From positions 10,888,025-10,952,024 of the forward strand of contig NC_037650.1 in assembly GCF_003254395.2 (NCBI RefSeq): DNA of 64,000 bases. Reading direction: 5' to 3'. This document shows, piece after piece, positions 13,127-28,100 of this stretch. Every line of letters begins with the position of its first letter. Within the stretch, counting starts at the first letter, position 1. The position numbers were made by a program, and so were the translations under genes. Source of the stretch: Apis mellifera (Eukaryota; Arthropoda; Insecta; Hymenoptera; Apidae). The notes under the pieces are model-generated. The model was not told the origin of the DNA, did not search any database, and saw only the letters and a program-made list of their open reading frames with translations.

Positions 13127-16100
13127 CTATTCAAAGGTTAACACTAAGTCGTCCCCTTCTAATCTCATTCCCTGAGTGACGTCCAGCGTCTTGATCTTTC
13201 CAGCTTTCGGCGCCTGGACCACCATTTCCATTTTCATGGCGGACAATACGACCAACGGCGCTCCTTTCTCGACAGTGTCGCCTACTTTCACCCTGATGTC
13301 GATCACGGTACCAGGCATGGGTGCTCCGACCTGATTTTTGTCTCCTTTCGCAGCTTTGGGGTGTACGTGAAGCTCCTGAAGTCAAAGATATAATTTTTTT
13401 CTTCCTCTTCAACTTAAAAGTAACAAATAGAGGAAGGACAATTGGATTGTACCTTGACAGCTTCTTTATCCTTGATGAACACGGATCTGAGTTGGCCGTT
13501 CATCTCGAAGAATACCTCGCGTTCTCCGTTCTTCGTGAGATCTTCGGCAACAGCCAGGGTCTTGATGGCCAACGTTTTACCTTTTTCGATCGTCACGTCG
13601 AACTCCTCGCCAACTTTCGGTCCCGTCAAAAAGATCCTGGTTTCCAATTTGTCCACGGGCCCATACTGTTCCCGAAAGTTTAAATAATCGTTGGTGACCT
13701 CGGGATACAGGGCTGCCGACATGATATCTCTGTTCGTGAGGTGAGGATGAGATTCTCGTAACTGGCTTTTCAACGCGTCGAAATCCAACGGTGGCAGAGT
13801 CTCGCCAGGCCTTCCTTTCACGCGTGGCATGTCTTTCAATACCTTTGACCTGTGAAACAAAGGTATATTGAGGGAAAACATAAGGCCAAATATTTGATTT
13901 TTTGAATTCTTTTTTTTGTAATTAATTGGAAATAGAAATAATCCTTTAAAGATAACTTTGCAACGTTTTATAACATATTTGAACGTACCTGAGAGGCTCA
14001 GGGAATCCTCCGTGAGGCTCGCCGATAGCACCTTGCAAGAATTCTACGACCGACTTAGGGAAGGACAATTCCTCTGCCTTGTTCACGACATCTTCGGAAG
14101 AAAGTTTGTTTTGAACCATGAACTGCGCCAAATCGCCAACCACTTTCGAGCTTGGAGTGACTTTGATGATATCGCCTAGCAATAAATTAGCTTCTCTGTA
14201 AGCTTTCTTCACGTCCTCGAAGAACGCCCCCAAACCAAGGGAATAGGCTTGGAATTGCAAGTTTGTGTATTGACCTCCGGGGATTTCGTTCAGGTAAACG
14301 TCCGCGTTTCCAGATTTCATGGTCGTCGTGCATTCGAAGGGGGCGTACAGAGTTCTGGTCTGCTCCCAATACGCAGAATATTCCGAAATGTCGCTCAGAT
14401 TAATCTCGGTGTCCTTTGGCGTTCCTGTATTATTTTTTAAAACGTGCTGATAACTATACTCATTCACCTCGTTCTTTTATACGTGTTCTATTTTCGACGA
14501 ATTTTAACTTGATCTTTAAAACAACTTTAACTTTTTCTCGTATTATTATTACGAATTTTGTTTATCATCGATTGGGCAAAATCGATGGCATGAACATAAA
14601 ACAAAAGAAACAGGTTACCGATAAGAGAGGCGACCACGGCACCCATGGAAGGTTGGCTGGTCATTCCAGACATGCTATCAACGGCAACGTCAACGACATC
14701 TGCCCCGCTCTCCGCGCAAGATAACATGGACGCCACCCCAGCTCCCGCGGTGTCGTGCGTGTGAACGTGGATCGGTATATCGGGATGCTTCTGCCTGATC
14801 GCATCGATCAACATGCTGGCGGCTTTCGGCTTCAGAAGACCGGCCATATCCTTGATCGATAACACGTGAGTACCGGCCTTCACCAACTCATCCGCCAAGT
14901 CCGTGTAATACTTCAAATTGTACTTCTTTTTGTTCGGATCGCTCACGTCACCCGTGTACGAAATCGCAGCCTCGACTATGCCTCCTGCTTTGCCAGCCGC
15001 GTCCATACCTGTTCAAAATATAATTATACTGATATTTGATATTTCATTCTCTTGCTCTCTTTTAGATTCTTTTAGACTTTACTATTGGGTTGGCAACTAA
15101 GTAACTGCGGATCTTTTTTAAAAAATCAAAGACAATTTTTTCATGGAACTAAATAACTTTATTCTGTAATGTGTTGCCCATTTTGATCAATGACCTTTTG
15201 CCATCTTTCAGGCAGCATCATAATCCCACGTTCATAAAACTTCTGGTTTTTATTAGCAAAAAACTGAATCAGGTACGATTTGATATCATCATCATTATTG
15301 AAATTTTTACCATTCAAGGAGTTTTGTAAAGATCGAAACAAAAAGTAATCAGATGGTGCAAGGTCAGGACTATATGGTGGATGTGGCAAAACATCCCAAC
15401 CAAGCTCCAATAATTTTTGCCGAGTGACCAAAGATGTGTGTGGCCTTGCATTGTCATGATGGAATACAACACCTTTTCGATTTGTCAATTCGGGCCGCTT
15501 TTCTTCAACTGCATTGTTTAATTTCGTTAGTTGTTCAATGTAGACAACAGAATTGATCGTTCGGTTGGGTGGTAAGAGTTCAAAATAGACAATTCCTTTG
15601 TAATCCCACGAAACTGATAACAAAACCTTCTTTTGACGAATACCAGCTTTTGATGTTGTTTGAGCTGGTTCACGTGGCCTGCTCCACCATCTTTTCCGCT
15701 TGATATTGTTGTAAACAACCCATTTTTCATCGCCAGTTATCAATCGTTTTAAAAATGGATCATTTTCATTACGTTTCTTTAGCAAATCGCAGCTGTTAAC
15801 GCGTTGCGTTAAATGCTTTTCTTTCAGTTCGTGAGGAACCCATGTATTGAGTTTTTGAACATAGCCAAGTTGTTTTAAGTGGTTTTCAATGCATGTATGT
15901 GATACATGAAGTTTCTCTGCAATCTCCCGAGTTGTACTGTGACGATCTGAATCGATTATTACTTTGATTAAGTCGTCATTAACTTCAACTGAAATCCGCA
16001 ATTACTTAGTTGCCAACCCAATATTTTAAATTGCCAGTTCCAATCTATTTTTGAAGCTATTAATTAATTTATATTAAAGTTCTATTCTGAACAACAGCAA

Positions 16101-19100
16101 GTTCATGTGTTGATGAAGGTTTACATTTATCATTAAATTCCCAAGGTTCTAAAGTTCTGATTTTGAAAAAATTCTGAGGTTACAAAAGTTCTGAAGTTGA
16201 AAGAGTTCTAAAGTCCAAAAAGTTCTCCTAATAACTCTTTTTTAATAACATTGTGGATCATGTTTGATCGACAATTTAAAGAAAATTTCTAGAAACTAGA
16301 AACAAACAAGGATGATTCTGATTAAGATAATCGTTTCTAATAAATGTATAAAAGCATTCTCAAAATTCTTCTCTCAAAAACAAGCATTGCCCTCGCAGTA
16401 TCATCCTGTACCTAAATCTGTTCAATGTCTGAACAATAAATAGACATTTTCCTTTTCTCTCGAGATTCTTACCGAGAATTAAATTCGGCAAATAATTCAA
16501 CGAATCGAACACCCTGAAGATATCCATCCCAGTCTGCACAGCCAGCTCGCAGAATTTATAAACGACATTGTCCGGATAATTGGTGTAGCCGACAGCGTTG
16601 GCGCCTCTCAGAAGCATCTGGAAGGGAATGTTGGGTATCGCCTTCCTCATGTCCTCCAACCTTTCCCAGGGACACTCGTGCAAGAATCTGAGGGCAACGT
16701 CGAACGTGGCGCCACCCCAATTCTCCAGGGAGTAAAGGTTGCTGAACTTGTGCGCGACGAATGGCGCGATCATCAAGAGATCGTGCGACCTCACGCGAGT
16801 CGCTAGAAGAGATTGGTGAGCATCACGGAACGTGGTGTCCATCAGAAGTAATCCTTTGTGCTGCCTTATAGCTTTGGCGAAAGCTTCCGGACCTTGCTTC
16901 TTGTAGATGTCGCGAAAGCCTTTCGGTGGTTCCAATACACCTGAAAAATTTGAAAAAGTTTTTTCAAATAAATGGAAATTGGGAGAAATTTTGAGAAGCT
17001 TTTACGTGCAGGGATTAGTGTAGCTTACGTATGCAGTGTAAAAAAAGAAGCGTTAAACAGTTGAAATGGAAAATGTCTTTTGATGAGATTGGAAAAATTT
17101 TTTTTTTTTTGTATATTGCTTTGGTTTTAATATAATATTACATCATTGTTATTAGGAATTTATAATTTAAGATATTTTAAACCACATTTTGAAAGTTTTA
17201 TTAATTATGATATAATGATTAACAATATGAAATCATGTGTTAATTAGCAATTGTTAGAAACTTTATTTTCACAAATATTAATTTAAAGTAGACTTAATTA
17301 TTGTAATTGTTATTAACGACATTTTCCATTCTTCGATTCTTTTGCATTATCCTTTTTTTTTTAATTATTTTCCCTTCCTAAAAATTTAAACATTATGAAA
17401 CAACTTTTCGTTAATTAAAATCATGGTATTAAATAGAATAATATTGAAATGTTTAATTATCTCCTTTGTACAATTTTGATATTTCAATTTGTATAGTGAT
17501 CGCTTAATTGATATTTAAAATGTAACATTAATTTGAATTTTTGAAATATTTTCATTTTTCTAATGTAATGTAAAATTCCATTACTATTTGTCATATTTAA
17601 ATCATGTCAATTGTCAATTAATAATTATCTTTAAATAAATTATTACATTAATAATAAGTGAAAAGTAGATATTATAATATTTTATTTCAATTTTCACATG
17701 TAAAAATATAATGTAATGAATTTTACTTGATATTATTGAATTTTATTTTATGAAAGACTTAACGAATTTTTTTTTCATTGCACAAATTCCAATTACAATT
17801 ATACATATCTGCAATGAAATGAAGTGAAATGAAAATAAAAAATAATAAAATTTGTTTAATAAATTTGTTTAGTAAATAATTTACCATTTCCTAGCTGTAT
17901 TTCTATATTGTCAATCTTACCCAATTAACTTAAAAAGAAAAAAATAAAGAAATGAACACATATTAAAGCATACCTGTTGCATCTGGATCATTGTTCTCTT
18001 CTGCAGCTGCAAGCTTAGCAAAGTCTAAAAAAAAATGGCCAAACGAAAAGGTAAAAGCATGCGATAAACAATTTGGTGTAATGTACGAGGGATTATTAAT
18101 AAAGTTTAAAATATAAGAAAAATGATAAAAAAAATTATTGAATGATAGAAAAGGAGAAAAGTAGCGATGATAATTTAAATAAATAACATTTTATCAAGGA
18201 TAAAAGTAACTACAATTTCAGTTATGTAATTGTTGTTAATTAATAAACACAGATAAAAGAAGTTTTATATCACAAATATTTATGTTATTTTCGTGTGTCG
18301 AAAGAAAAATTTAAAGTTACGTAGAAATGAAAACACCATATGTATGAAAATAAAAAATTTCTTGTGTCTGTGTCTATGTATATATTATATGTGTATGTGT
18401 ATATAGTGTACATTAAAGAAATGGATAATGCGCAACATAAAATATATATTAGAATGAATCCCTTGCAAATATGTTTTTAACGGAGCAGAAAGCTTAGTGT
18501 TTTATTGAACAAATAAAAATGTCTACGTGAAATAAAATAAATTATAATAAATTATAAATTTATTAACCCCACAACTTTTCATTTTATATTCTATAAATCT
18601 ACGTATGTAAAGAATAAAATAGATTTTGATGTAAAAAATTAAAAATAATATTATGCAATATTAATATTATGATTAGTTATTAGCCATATTAAATAAAATA
18701 ATGTCAATAAAAATGAAAAAAATATTTTAAAAAATTATAAAAATATCTATTTGATTTAGATATAATAAAAATAATATATTATAATTGGATTTATGCATTA
18801 TTTAAATTTGTTATTATGTTCCTTTAAATATATAATTATACATAGATTATGTATAGTTTAGAATTGTTAAAATTTATTAAAATAAATTCAAAAAGAAATC
18901 GTGTAATTTTATAATTTTTTCCAAAATACGAAAATTCAATTTCGCCAATTATATATATTTTCAAATAGCATTTGAATTCAACAACTCTCTACTGTTGAAA
19001 TCTTCAATATTGAAATAAATTTTAACCTTTTGAAGTCTTATGTAACTTTTTCTATATCTTTGTTTCATAATGAATAATGTTTCATATTTTTTTTTTGTTG

Positions 19101-22100
19101 AAAACACTAATGAAAACAATATTAAATACAAAAAATAAAAAATTAAAAAATATTTTAATATACTTTGTGAAATAATTTATAAATAATAAATATCAAAACA
19201 ATAAGCTATCTCTTAAACATAATATCTAATGAAAAATAAAATTTTTAATTATTATATAACGAAAAAATGAAATAATAAAATAATAAAATATTCTGGACAA
19301 CAAAAGGTTAATTTTGAAACCACATTTCTCCATGGAACACTGATTATTATTTAAGTAAGTAATAATATATGATCAAATAAATAATATAAAAATTACACAA
19401 AGTGTTAATATATTCTATAATTCAAAACAAACACAAAAGTCAATATACAAAAGTATCGATTAAAGCTTATTTATTAAGTTACAAGCAATTTAAATTTACA
19501 TTAAATGAAGCGAGAGGGAAACAGAGTGAGACGACACAATTGCACAACGAAGATAGATCTGTTTCGCTGCCTCGCCGCTACGCGGCGCAACGTGACGTTG
19601 TCGTGCTTCATCTATGCAAATTAAATCGCTCGTAATTTAATAAATAATCATTCAATATTTTTGAATTTTATTTTATGTTTTTGTACTTCTTTTAGCCTTT
19701 AAAATCAAGAAACTGTCAGACGAATATATTAACATCCTATATTTTTCGATAATGTCCTTTACATTATCTATTATCATATACGATGTTTGAAGTACAGTTT
19801 TTTTACATACCGTCTACGTCATGTGAACTTTTTATCCTATCTTTATCTATAATAACACATACCAAAACTACCGTTAATCTATACATATAGAGACCGTTAC
19901 ACGTGAAAAAATGTTGTATGCACTATATGAAATTTGAAGACAATTTTGAAGTACATAAAAAATATTAAATCGATACTCGAAAATTATCTCGTTTCTCATT
20001 AATATAGCGTAAAAAGAAGTAATAATTCTTCGTGTTTGAAAAGTTAAAGAAAAAAAGATTCTCTATTTTAATTTATCAATTAACAAAAGTCTAAGATTTG
20101 AAGAAAAAAAATTCACCTTAATTTTATAAAGATTAAAGATATCTAGAAATGAGAATAATTTTAACTATTTCATTATAAATATATATTTTACTGTAAATAA
20201 ATATTCAGTGTTCCATAGTGACAAAAAATCAAAGAAACAAACCGCTGTGCAGCAACCAATAATCAAACCCTCTATGCACAAGTGAAGAAAATAAAAAAAT
20301 TTGGCCCCTTCGATTCGTTGTCCCATATATTGAAAGCAATTCTTCTCTTTAATTCCAATATCTCAACCCAAAATATAACTCCAATATCTTTTCCATGCCC
20401 AATCGTCTTCATCACGAAATCACGGTGAGAAGCGACTCGATTGATATAATATTAATTAATATTTAAGGATTGACACCTGATTTAAGTTTACTTATTCCTA
20501 CGTAAATGATACTATACCTAGAGCGACTTGAGGAATGTGAGGTTTTATCTCTGCTGGTTTTAACGGCGTAGCCAATGGAGTGCTGGGTCCATTTACCAAG
20601 ACTGAGCCAAGATAGTTGAGCAACTTCTGAGCACGATTCTGACTCGGTTGGAATTGAAACAACTGTGGATTCTCATCAATGAAGTAAGTGTCCACCTTTC
20701 CGTTCAGGAATTTCTGATTCTCCAACACGTTCAGAAGGAACGGTATGTTCGTTTTCACTCCACGGACACGAAATTCCCGGAGGGCACGATTCATTTTCGC
20801 GCAAGACGATTGCAAATCACCCGCGTGAGCTATAACCTGGGAACAGAATTATATAGAAGAGATATACACTGAAAATTAATTAAAATTTTGACAGACGTCG
20901 TTCAACATCGTTGCCTCTCTTAAAGCTTTTCAAAATCATATCTCGAAACAATTTTCTTCAGATTTTTTCCCAAGATTTATGCAAGTGTTTTTACCTTGAC
21001 TAGAAGCGAGTCGTAGTAAGGCGAGATAATCGCGCCAGCGAATGCAGAGGCACCATCCAATCGAATACCCATACCTTCTCCAGAACGGAACACCTCGATT
21101 CTTCCGGTATCCGGCTGGAAATTCTTCGCAGGATCTTCCGTGGTAACTCGGCATTGTATCGCGAAACCTTGAGGAACGATTTTTTCTTGCGTCATACCCA
21201 GCTCAGGTAACGTGATACCCTCGGCAATACGGATTTGAGATTGCACCAAGTCGATTCTGGAAGATTAATCTTGATTGGTTTAATGCACGTCTGATCGAAT
21301 ACTTGTAATCTTTAATTTAAATAAGTTTCTTCCCATTGGAGCAATATCGAGTTTAATAATAAAATTTATTACTTTAATATAACTATTTATCTTAATTATA
21401 TTATTAATTTGATCGAATATTGAATGTTCTTTTAATATACCATAAAAATGAATATGGAAATTTATAAAGTTTTGAGATATTTAGAGTATCTGTTATTTAG
21501 TTTAATATTTTAAAATTGTTTTATAATTCGTTATGTAAAATATTGTTACATCATGTAATATCTATGAGACAAATTCAACATGCAACAATATCTTTTATAC
21601 ACGTACCCAGTGATCTCCTCCGTGACAGTGTGCTCGACTTGCAATCTAGCATTGACCTCAATGAAGTAGAAATTTCCGGATTCATCAGCCAAAAATTCGA
21701 CGGTACCAGCGTTCGAATATCCAACATGTTTTGCCAACCTTACAGCGTGCTCGGTCATTTTATTTCTAACTTTGGGATCTAATCGTGGAGCAGGAGCGAT
21801 CTCGACCACCTGAAATTTCCGTTTTCGTTGTTGACATACTCGAACACACACATTCGATGGAACGAAGATTAATTTACTTCGCGCTATTTTACTTGATGTT
21901 TTCAATGTCTCTTGACGAATGAGTCGGCGTAGAAGTTTTTAATTATTGTCATATTTTTCTGTCTTTTATTTTTTCTTTTTTTTTCTTTTTTTTTGCACAT
22001 TTTTGTTCCACATTTTTTCCAACGTTGCCCTCGTTTTCTCTACGGTATATGGGCAAACAATCGAGCAATCGTGAAACGTATTTAAATTCCTATTCGAATT

Positions 22101-25100
22101 CTCGAGAAGCAAGAGAGTGAAATTTAATTATTTCTCGTGAAAAATAAAATTTTTATTATATTTCTTTCTTATGGAATTTTGGAATATTAATTTTAATCGT
22201 TTAATTTTGGAATGTTTACGCTAATCATTACATACAATCTATATTTATTTCATAAAAGATCAAATAGCAGAATATTATTAAACGAATAAAATTTTTATCA
22301 AGAAATATTTATTTTTTAAAGTTGTATCGTAAAGTTACCATCGTAAATTCATATTTCTCTTGTAATATAATTTGTAATAATATCTATTGATACATCTATT
22401 GATATGTGATTAATGAATTTGCAAAAATGAATAATTCATAACAACTTATCAATAATTATATCGTATAAGTCAAACCATATAATCATACAATCATATTTTA
22501 CATAATATTTCCATCAATAATTGCAATATGAGCAAACTTTTAATCTCAACATTGAAATTTATTTTCGTTCTCTCTATATAAAATTTCATCAATATTTATT
22601 ATACAAGAAATACTAAAAAAAAAAAAAAAAAAAAAAAAGACATCGATTATAATTTTTGTTTAAAATATATCCGATCCTCTAGTGCAATTGTATTATTTCT
22701 ATGAATAATGTAAACGTGTCTTTAAAAATAGATCAAAAACGATTAAAGAGAATTAAAAAGAATGATTTTGTAAATAAGTAAGAGTATCCACGATTACTTA
22801 TGTTAATTTTTCTCGTTTACCAACCTTCTGGTGACGGCGTTGCACGGAACAATCGCGTTCATAAAGATGGACAACATTGCCAGCTTGATCTCCCAATAAT
22901 TGAACCTCGATGTGCCTTGGCCTCTCGATGAATTTTTCAATGAACATCGCCCCATTCCCGAAAGCTGCCTTAGCTTCGGAAGATGCCCGATCGAACATTT
23001 CTCGGACCTCCTCCATGTGCCTTACGACTCTCATTCCTGTAAAAAAAGCCTTCCTTTTAGAATCGTTTAAATAAGATCAATCGATTAATAAAAATTTAGA
23101 AGAAAAAATGAAGAATCGTGATACAGCGTTATATTTTTTATTATAACAATTATTTTTATATTGTGCTTATGGAAATATTTGCACGTAAGATTCTACCCAT
23201 GTCTGATCTATTTCGTATTCTTTTCGTGTTATTGTTCGTACAAGATGACTCAGTACTCGTATTACAAACATATATATATATATATTTTTTTTTTCTTAGA
23301 ATACATTTATTGAATGTCTATTATGAACTACTATTTTACTGGTTTTGAACTTTTGCCAAGAAAATAGAATATGTAAATATATTGTATTTCTTTTATATAC
23401 TGCTATTATTTAAAATATAATCGAGATTCAAGCAGATTGAATTATATTTTTACTTTGAAAATGAAATTTCTAGAAATGAAAGAAATTTAAATTATAATTT
23501 ATTAAATTATAATTTATTTGGTTTAATATGTAAATATATTATATTTCTTTTATATACTGCTATTATTTAAAATATAATCGAGATTCAAACAGATTGAATT
23601 ATACGTATATTTTTACTTTGAAAATGAAATTTCTAGAAATGAAAGAAATTTAAATTATAATTTATTAAATTATAATTTATTTGGTTTAATATGTAAATAT
23701 ATTGTATTTCTTTTATATACTGCTATTATTTAAAATATAATCGAGATTCAAGCAGATTGAATTATACGTATATTTTTACTTTGAAAATGAAATTTCTAGA
23801 AATGAAAGAAATTTAAATTATAATTTATTAAATTATAATTTATTTGGTTTAATATGTAAATATATTGTATTTCTTTTATATACTGCTATTATTTAAAATA
23901 TAATCGAGATTCAAATAGATTGAATTATACGTATATTTTTACTTTGAAAATGAAATTTCTAGAAATGAAAGAAATTTAAATTATAATTTATTAAATTATA
24001 ATATTCATTTCAATTTTAAATAAAATTAAATATTTAATTCAAAGGATATTCAAATGATTTGATGATAGGTAACGACGAATGACAAAAAAGACAATAAATG
24101 TGGATTCTACAAAATAGTTCTCGCGATGAATAGACGTTTATGGAGAAGAAAATGAGAGACAAAAAATATTAGAAATAATAGAAGTGAATACATATTGTAC
24201 CATCTATCAGCTTACTTTACCGAGACCTAGATTTCTGTAAGACAGGAAACAATTATAAAAGAAAATAGATACATATTATGACTTATACAACTTAAATACA
24301 ATATTTTCTTATGATACAATACCTTTTTTACGATTATTCCGTAGAATTTTTCAAAGGTATTCCAGGAGATTCATTAAAATTTATAAAAATTAAAAAAAAA
24401 ATACTTTTAAAAACGTATAAAAGCTAAATTAACGAATGATTCGAGAAAAAACAATTTACAAAAAGAGCGAATGACTCGAAAGAATAAAAGGAGAAAAGAA
24501 TGAAAGAAAAGAAAAACATTTTAAAAATGTAACAAATTTTAGAAAAATAAGAAACGATCGATATTGCATTTGATAGAAAATTTAAAGTTGAATTGAACAG
24601 AATAAAATTCTACCTCTTCCACCTCCTCCGTAAGCGGCTTTGAAAATGACCGGAAGTCCGTGTTTCATGCAAAATTCCATCGCCTCGTCGGACGTGGTTA
24701 CCGGTCCATCTGTCCCCGGAACAATCGGCACACCAGCATCTATCGCAGCTTGTCTCGCGGCTACCTAATAACATATATATATTTATTTTTCATTTTTATC
24801 AATAAACGATTTTAAATAAAATATTTATTTAAAAATCAATCTATATCTTTATACTTTTGCAAGAATATTTTTTCTCCTTTAATCCTTTAACTGCGGATAT
24901 GGTTTTTAAATCACATACTGAATAGCCAAAGATGGATAATATAAATAACATGTTAATTTTTGCTATATATCAAATAAGGGTTTATATATAGCACTAAAGT
25001 AAAAATAAAATAAATAGAATAAAAAAAATTTTTGGAAATAGAATATCACTTTAGTACTTTTATTTCTTATCCTATTTTATCTTATTTTATCCTAGATAAA

Positions 25101-28100
25101 GATAAAAGTTTAGTTTCATTTTGTCTATAATTATTCTCTTTCAAAGTATATTTCTAATATGGATAAGCCTTCTACTTTTTCCAGAGTTCTTCAAGAAAAG
25201 GCATTTTAAAAATGTTGACGAATATAGTGATGAAATTCAGTATAAATTTTGAGATTTTTAGAAATCTCTGTAATAACAACTTGTATATTTATTATATGAT
25301 ATTTTTATTTTGTATACTTTTTGTAATTTATAAAATAATCGAAATTATATCGTCTGATATTATGATTTGATTTTGATAAAGTATTTTTCCTCTTTTAGAA
25401 AGAAAAAACGTATTTTCATAAAATTATTGCTTTTGAAAATGTATTAATAATTATTAATAAAATATTCAATATAATTCTAGTGCCTTACAAAAAATACAAT
25501 TAAATGATTCTTCTTAATAAAATATAATAGAATTTTGCAAAAATTTTTAAAAAATATTTATAAATATAATGAAATTCTGATAACTTTTAATAAATTATAT
25601 AATACAACTTCTTATAGTTCCAAATAGATGATATTGATAGACTTTTTTAAAATTGAATTTATGATATCATATAATGATTTGAAAAGTTAGAAAGTTTACT
25701 AAATTATATATGCATAAAGTAGAATCTTGCAAAAATTATAATTGGAATAGTAAAATGGTTAGAATAGTTTTTTACAATTTTTTTAATTTATATTAATAAA
25801 TATTATAATAATAAATTTGAATTATATTAATAAATTTGAAAATTTAAAAAAAATACATTTTAAAGATTTATGTTATACATATCATTATGAAAAACTACAA
25901 CTTTTATCATCTTCAATCGTTAATTCATATTCATAATTAATCGATTTTAATGAAATTTTTAACACGTATAATTTTTGATTAACATAATTTTTAAAGACAT
26001 ATACCTTGTCACCCATTTGTTGAACCACTTTCGGGCTAGGGCCAATGAATCTTATTCCAGCATTGATCACCGCCTCCGCGAAATCCGATCGCTCAGACAG
26101 GAAACCGTAACCGGGATGAATAGCGTCCACGTTATTCTCTTTCGCGACTTTGATGATTTCCGGGATATTCAAGTATGCCTGGACAGGTGGCAGCCCTCTG
26201 CCCACCACGTAACCCTCGTCGGCTTTCTGTCTGTGCATTTGCATCTTGTCTTGTTCCGAATAAATGGCCACGGACCGGATTCCCAGTTCCGTGCATGCTC
26301 GAAACACACGGATCGCGATTTCTCCTGTGAAAATGATAAAATGAAAAATCTTTCCAGATGGGTCGAAAACGAAGAAGAGAAAAAGTTATATGTTAAAGAA
26401 AAGATTAAATTAGAAACCAGATTATATTATGTATATCTGTATTCTTTTTTAAAATATATTTTTATTTTTTCAAAGTAATATTTTTATTTTATTTTTGTCT
26501 TACACGATATGTCTATAAATATTTGAAGATAAAAATGTCTGGAAAAAGAGAGAGAGAGAGAGAAAGTGTGCGATAAAATTTAATAATTTTAGAAGAATTA
26601 AAAATGGTAAATAAGATAAGTTAAAATTGAATGGAATTTGATTCTTGGATAAGAAAAGTACGTTAAAGGTAACGTATGTAACGTTCTGATGTATGCTCTG
26701 ACGTTCTATGATAGATTACAAAGATAGATCACCGGTGTGTTAAAGAAGAAGCTAGCGGCATAATTAAGTAGAGTGCCATAGATTGATGTACATCGTTCGT
26801 TATCGAATATTCAATGTACCCGAAGTTGTTCGTATATTTATAGCTAGTTTTATAAATGACAATATAATGAAAGAAGGCCGATCGATATCCAAAGCGATCG
26901 TAATAAAATACAAATTCACGTTGTTTATTCTATATAATAAGCAATCTAAAGATACAAATGGAGCTGTAAAAATATTTCTTACGAAAAGAATCCAGCTTTT
27001 TGCATCACAATACATTATCTCATTGTCCGAATATAAATAAGCATCATTATCGAACGAAGACATAATAACACGCACCGCATCATCATTCATTTTGCACGTT
27101 ATCATTCAACTCGATTCGATTCTCTCCATCATTACTCTCGGTCGCGTGATTTACGTCTTTTCAATATTTCTATTATTAAAGATTTTAACAAGTGAATGGA
27201 TATAATTTACATTTATAAAACGCATAGCGAGGGTCAATGTCGTCTTCGTTGTGGTTCGATGCTTTTGCTATATTAAAAATTTTATAATATTATAAAATAA
27301 TATTATAAAAATGATAGAAATTGAACGAAATGAAAATATGAATCGAAATATAGATTCAATATGTTTATATAGACGAGAATAATCTTCGTTGGAGAAACGA
27401 TCTGGTGTCTTCGTATCCGTTCAATGAAATTGAAATTGGACGATGTTCGATAAATTGGCTTATCAAATTGCACGATCGAAATAAATATTATGAATGAGCA
27501 TACGGGCTGGTGAATGTTAATTTACCAAATTTAGTAATCTAATTTCAAAGCAGATAAATCTAATCATTATTTGATAATCATTATGGAAGATAAAATTATT
27601 GGCATGTGTGAATAAAAAATTTAAAAACCAGACAAATCTAAAGAATAATTTCGTGAAATTTAAATCATCGTTTAAAACTGTATATTTGGTATTTAATTGC
27701 GAACCGTTTCATTATTAGTGGGTCAGTTACGACTACTGTTTGGACTAAAGATAGATACGCGAATGATTTAAATACGAACTAACAAGGAGTAAATTAAGAA
27801 GTAGATGAATAAATTAAATCGAAACTAATAGACGTACTATTGCTTTCCATTAATCGTATCGATTCATCGATTCATAATTTTTTAAATCTCTCTCTTTAAA
27901 TCGTTCATTAAATTTTTTTCTCTCTTTCATTGTTAATAATTCATAATTAACTTAATTTTATTTTAATCATTTATTTTAATTTGAAACATGAATGAAATGA
28001 AAGATAGATCGAAAGAAACTCACCTCGATTGGCCACAAGGACGCTCCTGATCGGCCTGTATTCAACACTGGTGCCGAAACATCTTTTTGCAACTTTATAC

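Larger units (their letters stand above)
15085..16021 (-). mobile_element. mariner transposon, mellifera-type, internally deleted
   Basis: A 937-bp element flanked by TA duplications at 15083-15084 and 16022-16023. The terminal inverted repeats are 26 bp, both beginning TTGGGTTGGCAACTAAGTAA and differing at one base (C at the left, T at the right). Autonomous mariners are about 1.3 kb. Here the 5' UTR and the part coding the first 60-odd residues are missing, so the right-hand repeat runs straight into the transposase frame. It is inserted in intron 9 of pyruvate carboxylase, with its transposase on the same strand as the host gene. Confidence 0.96.
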
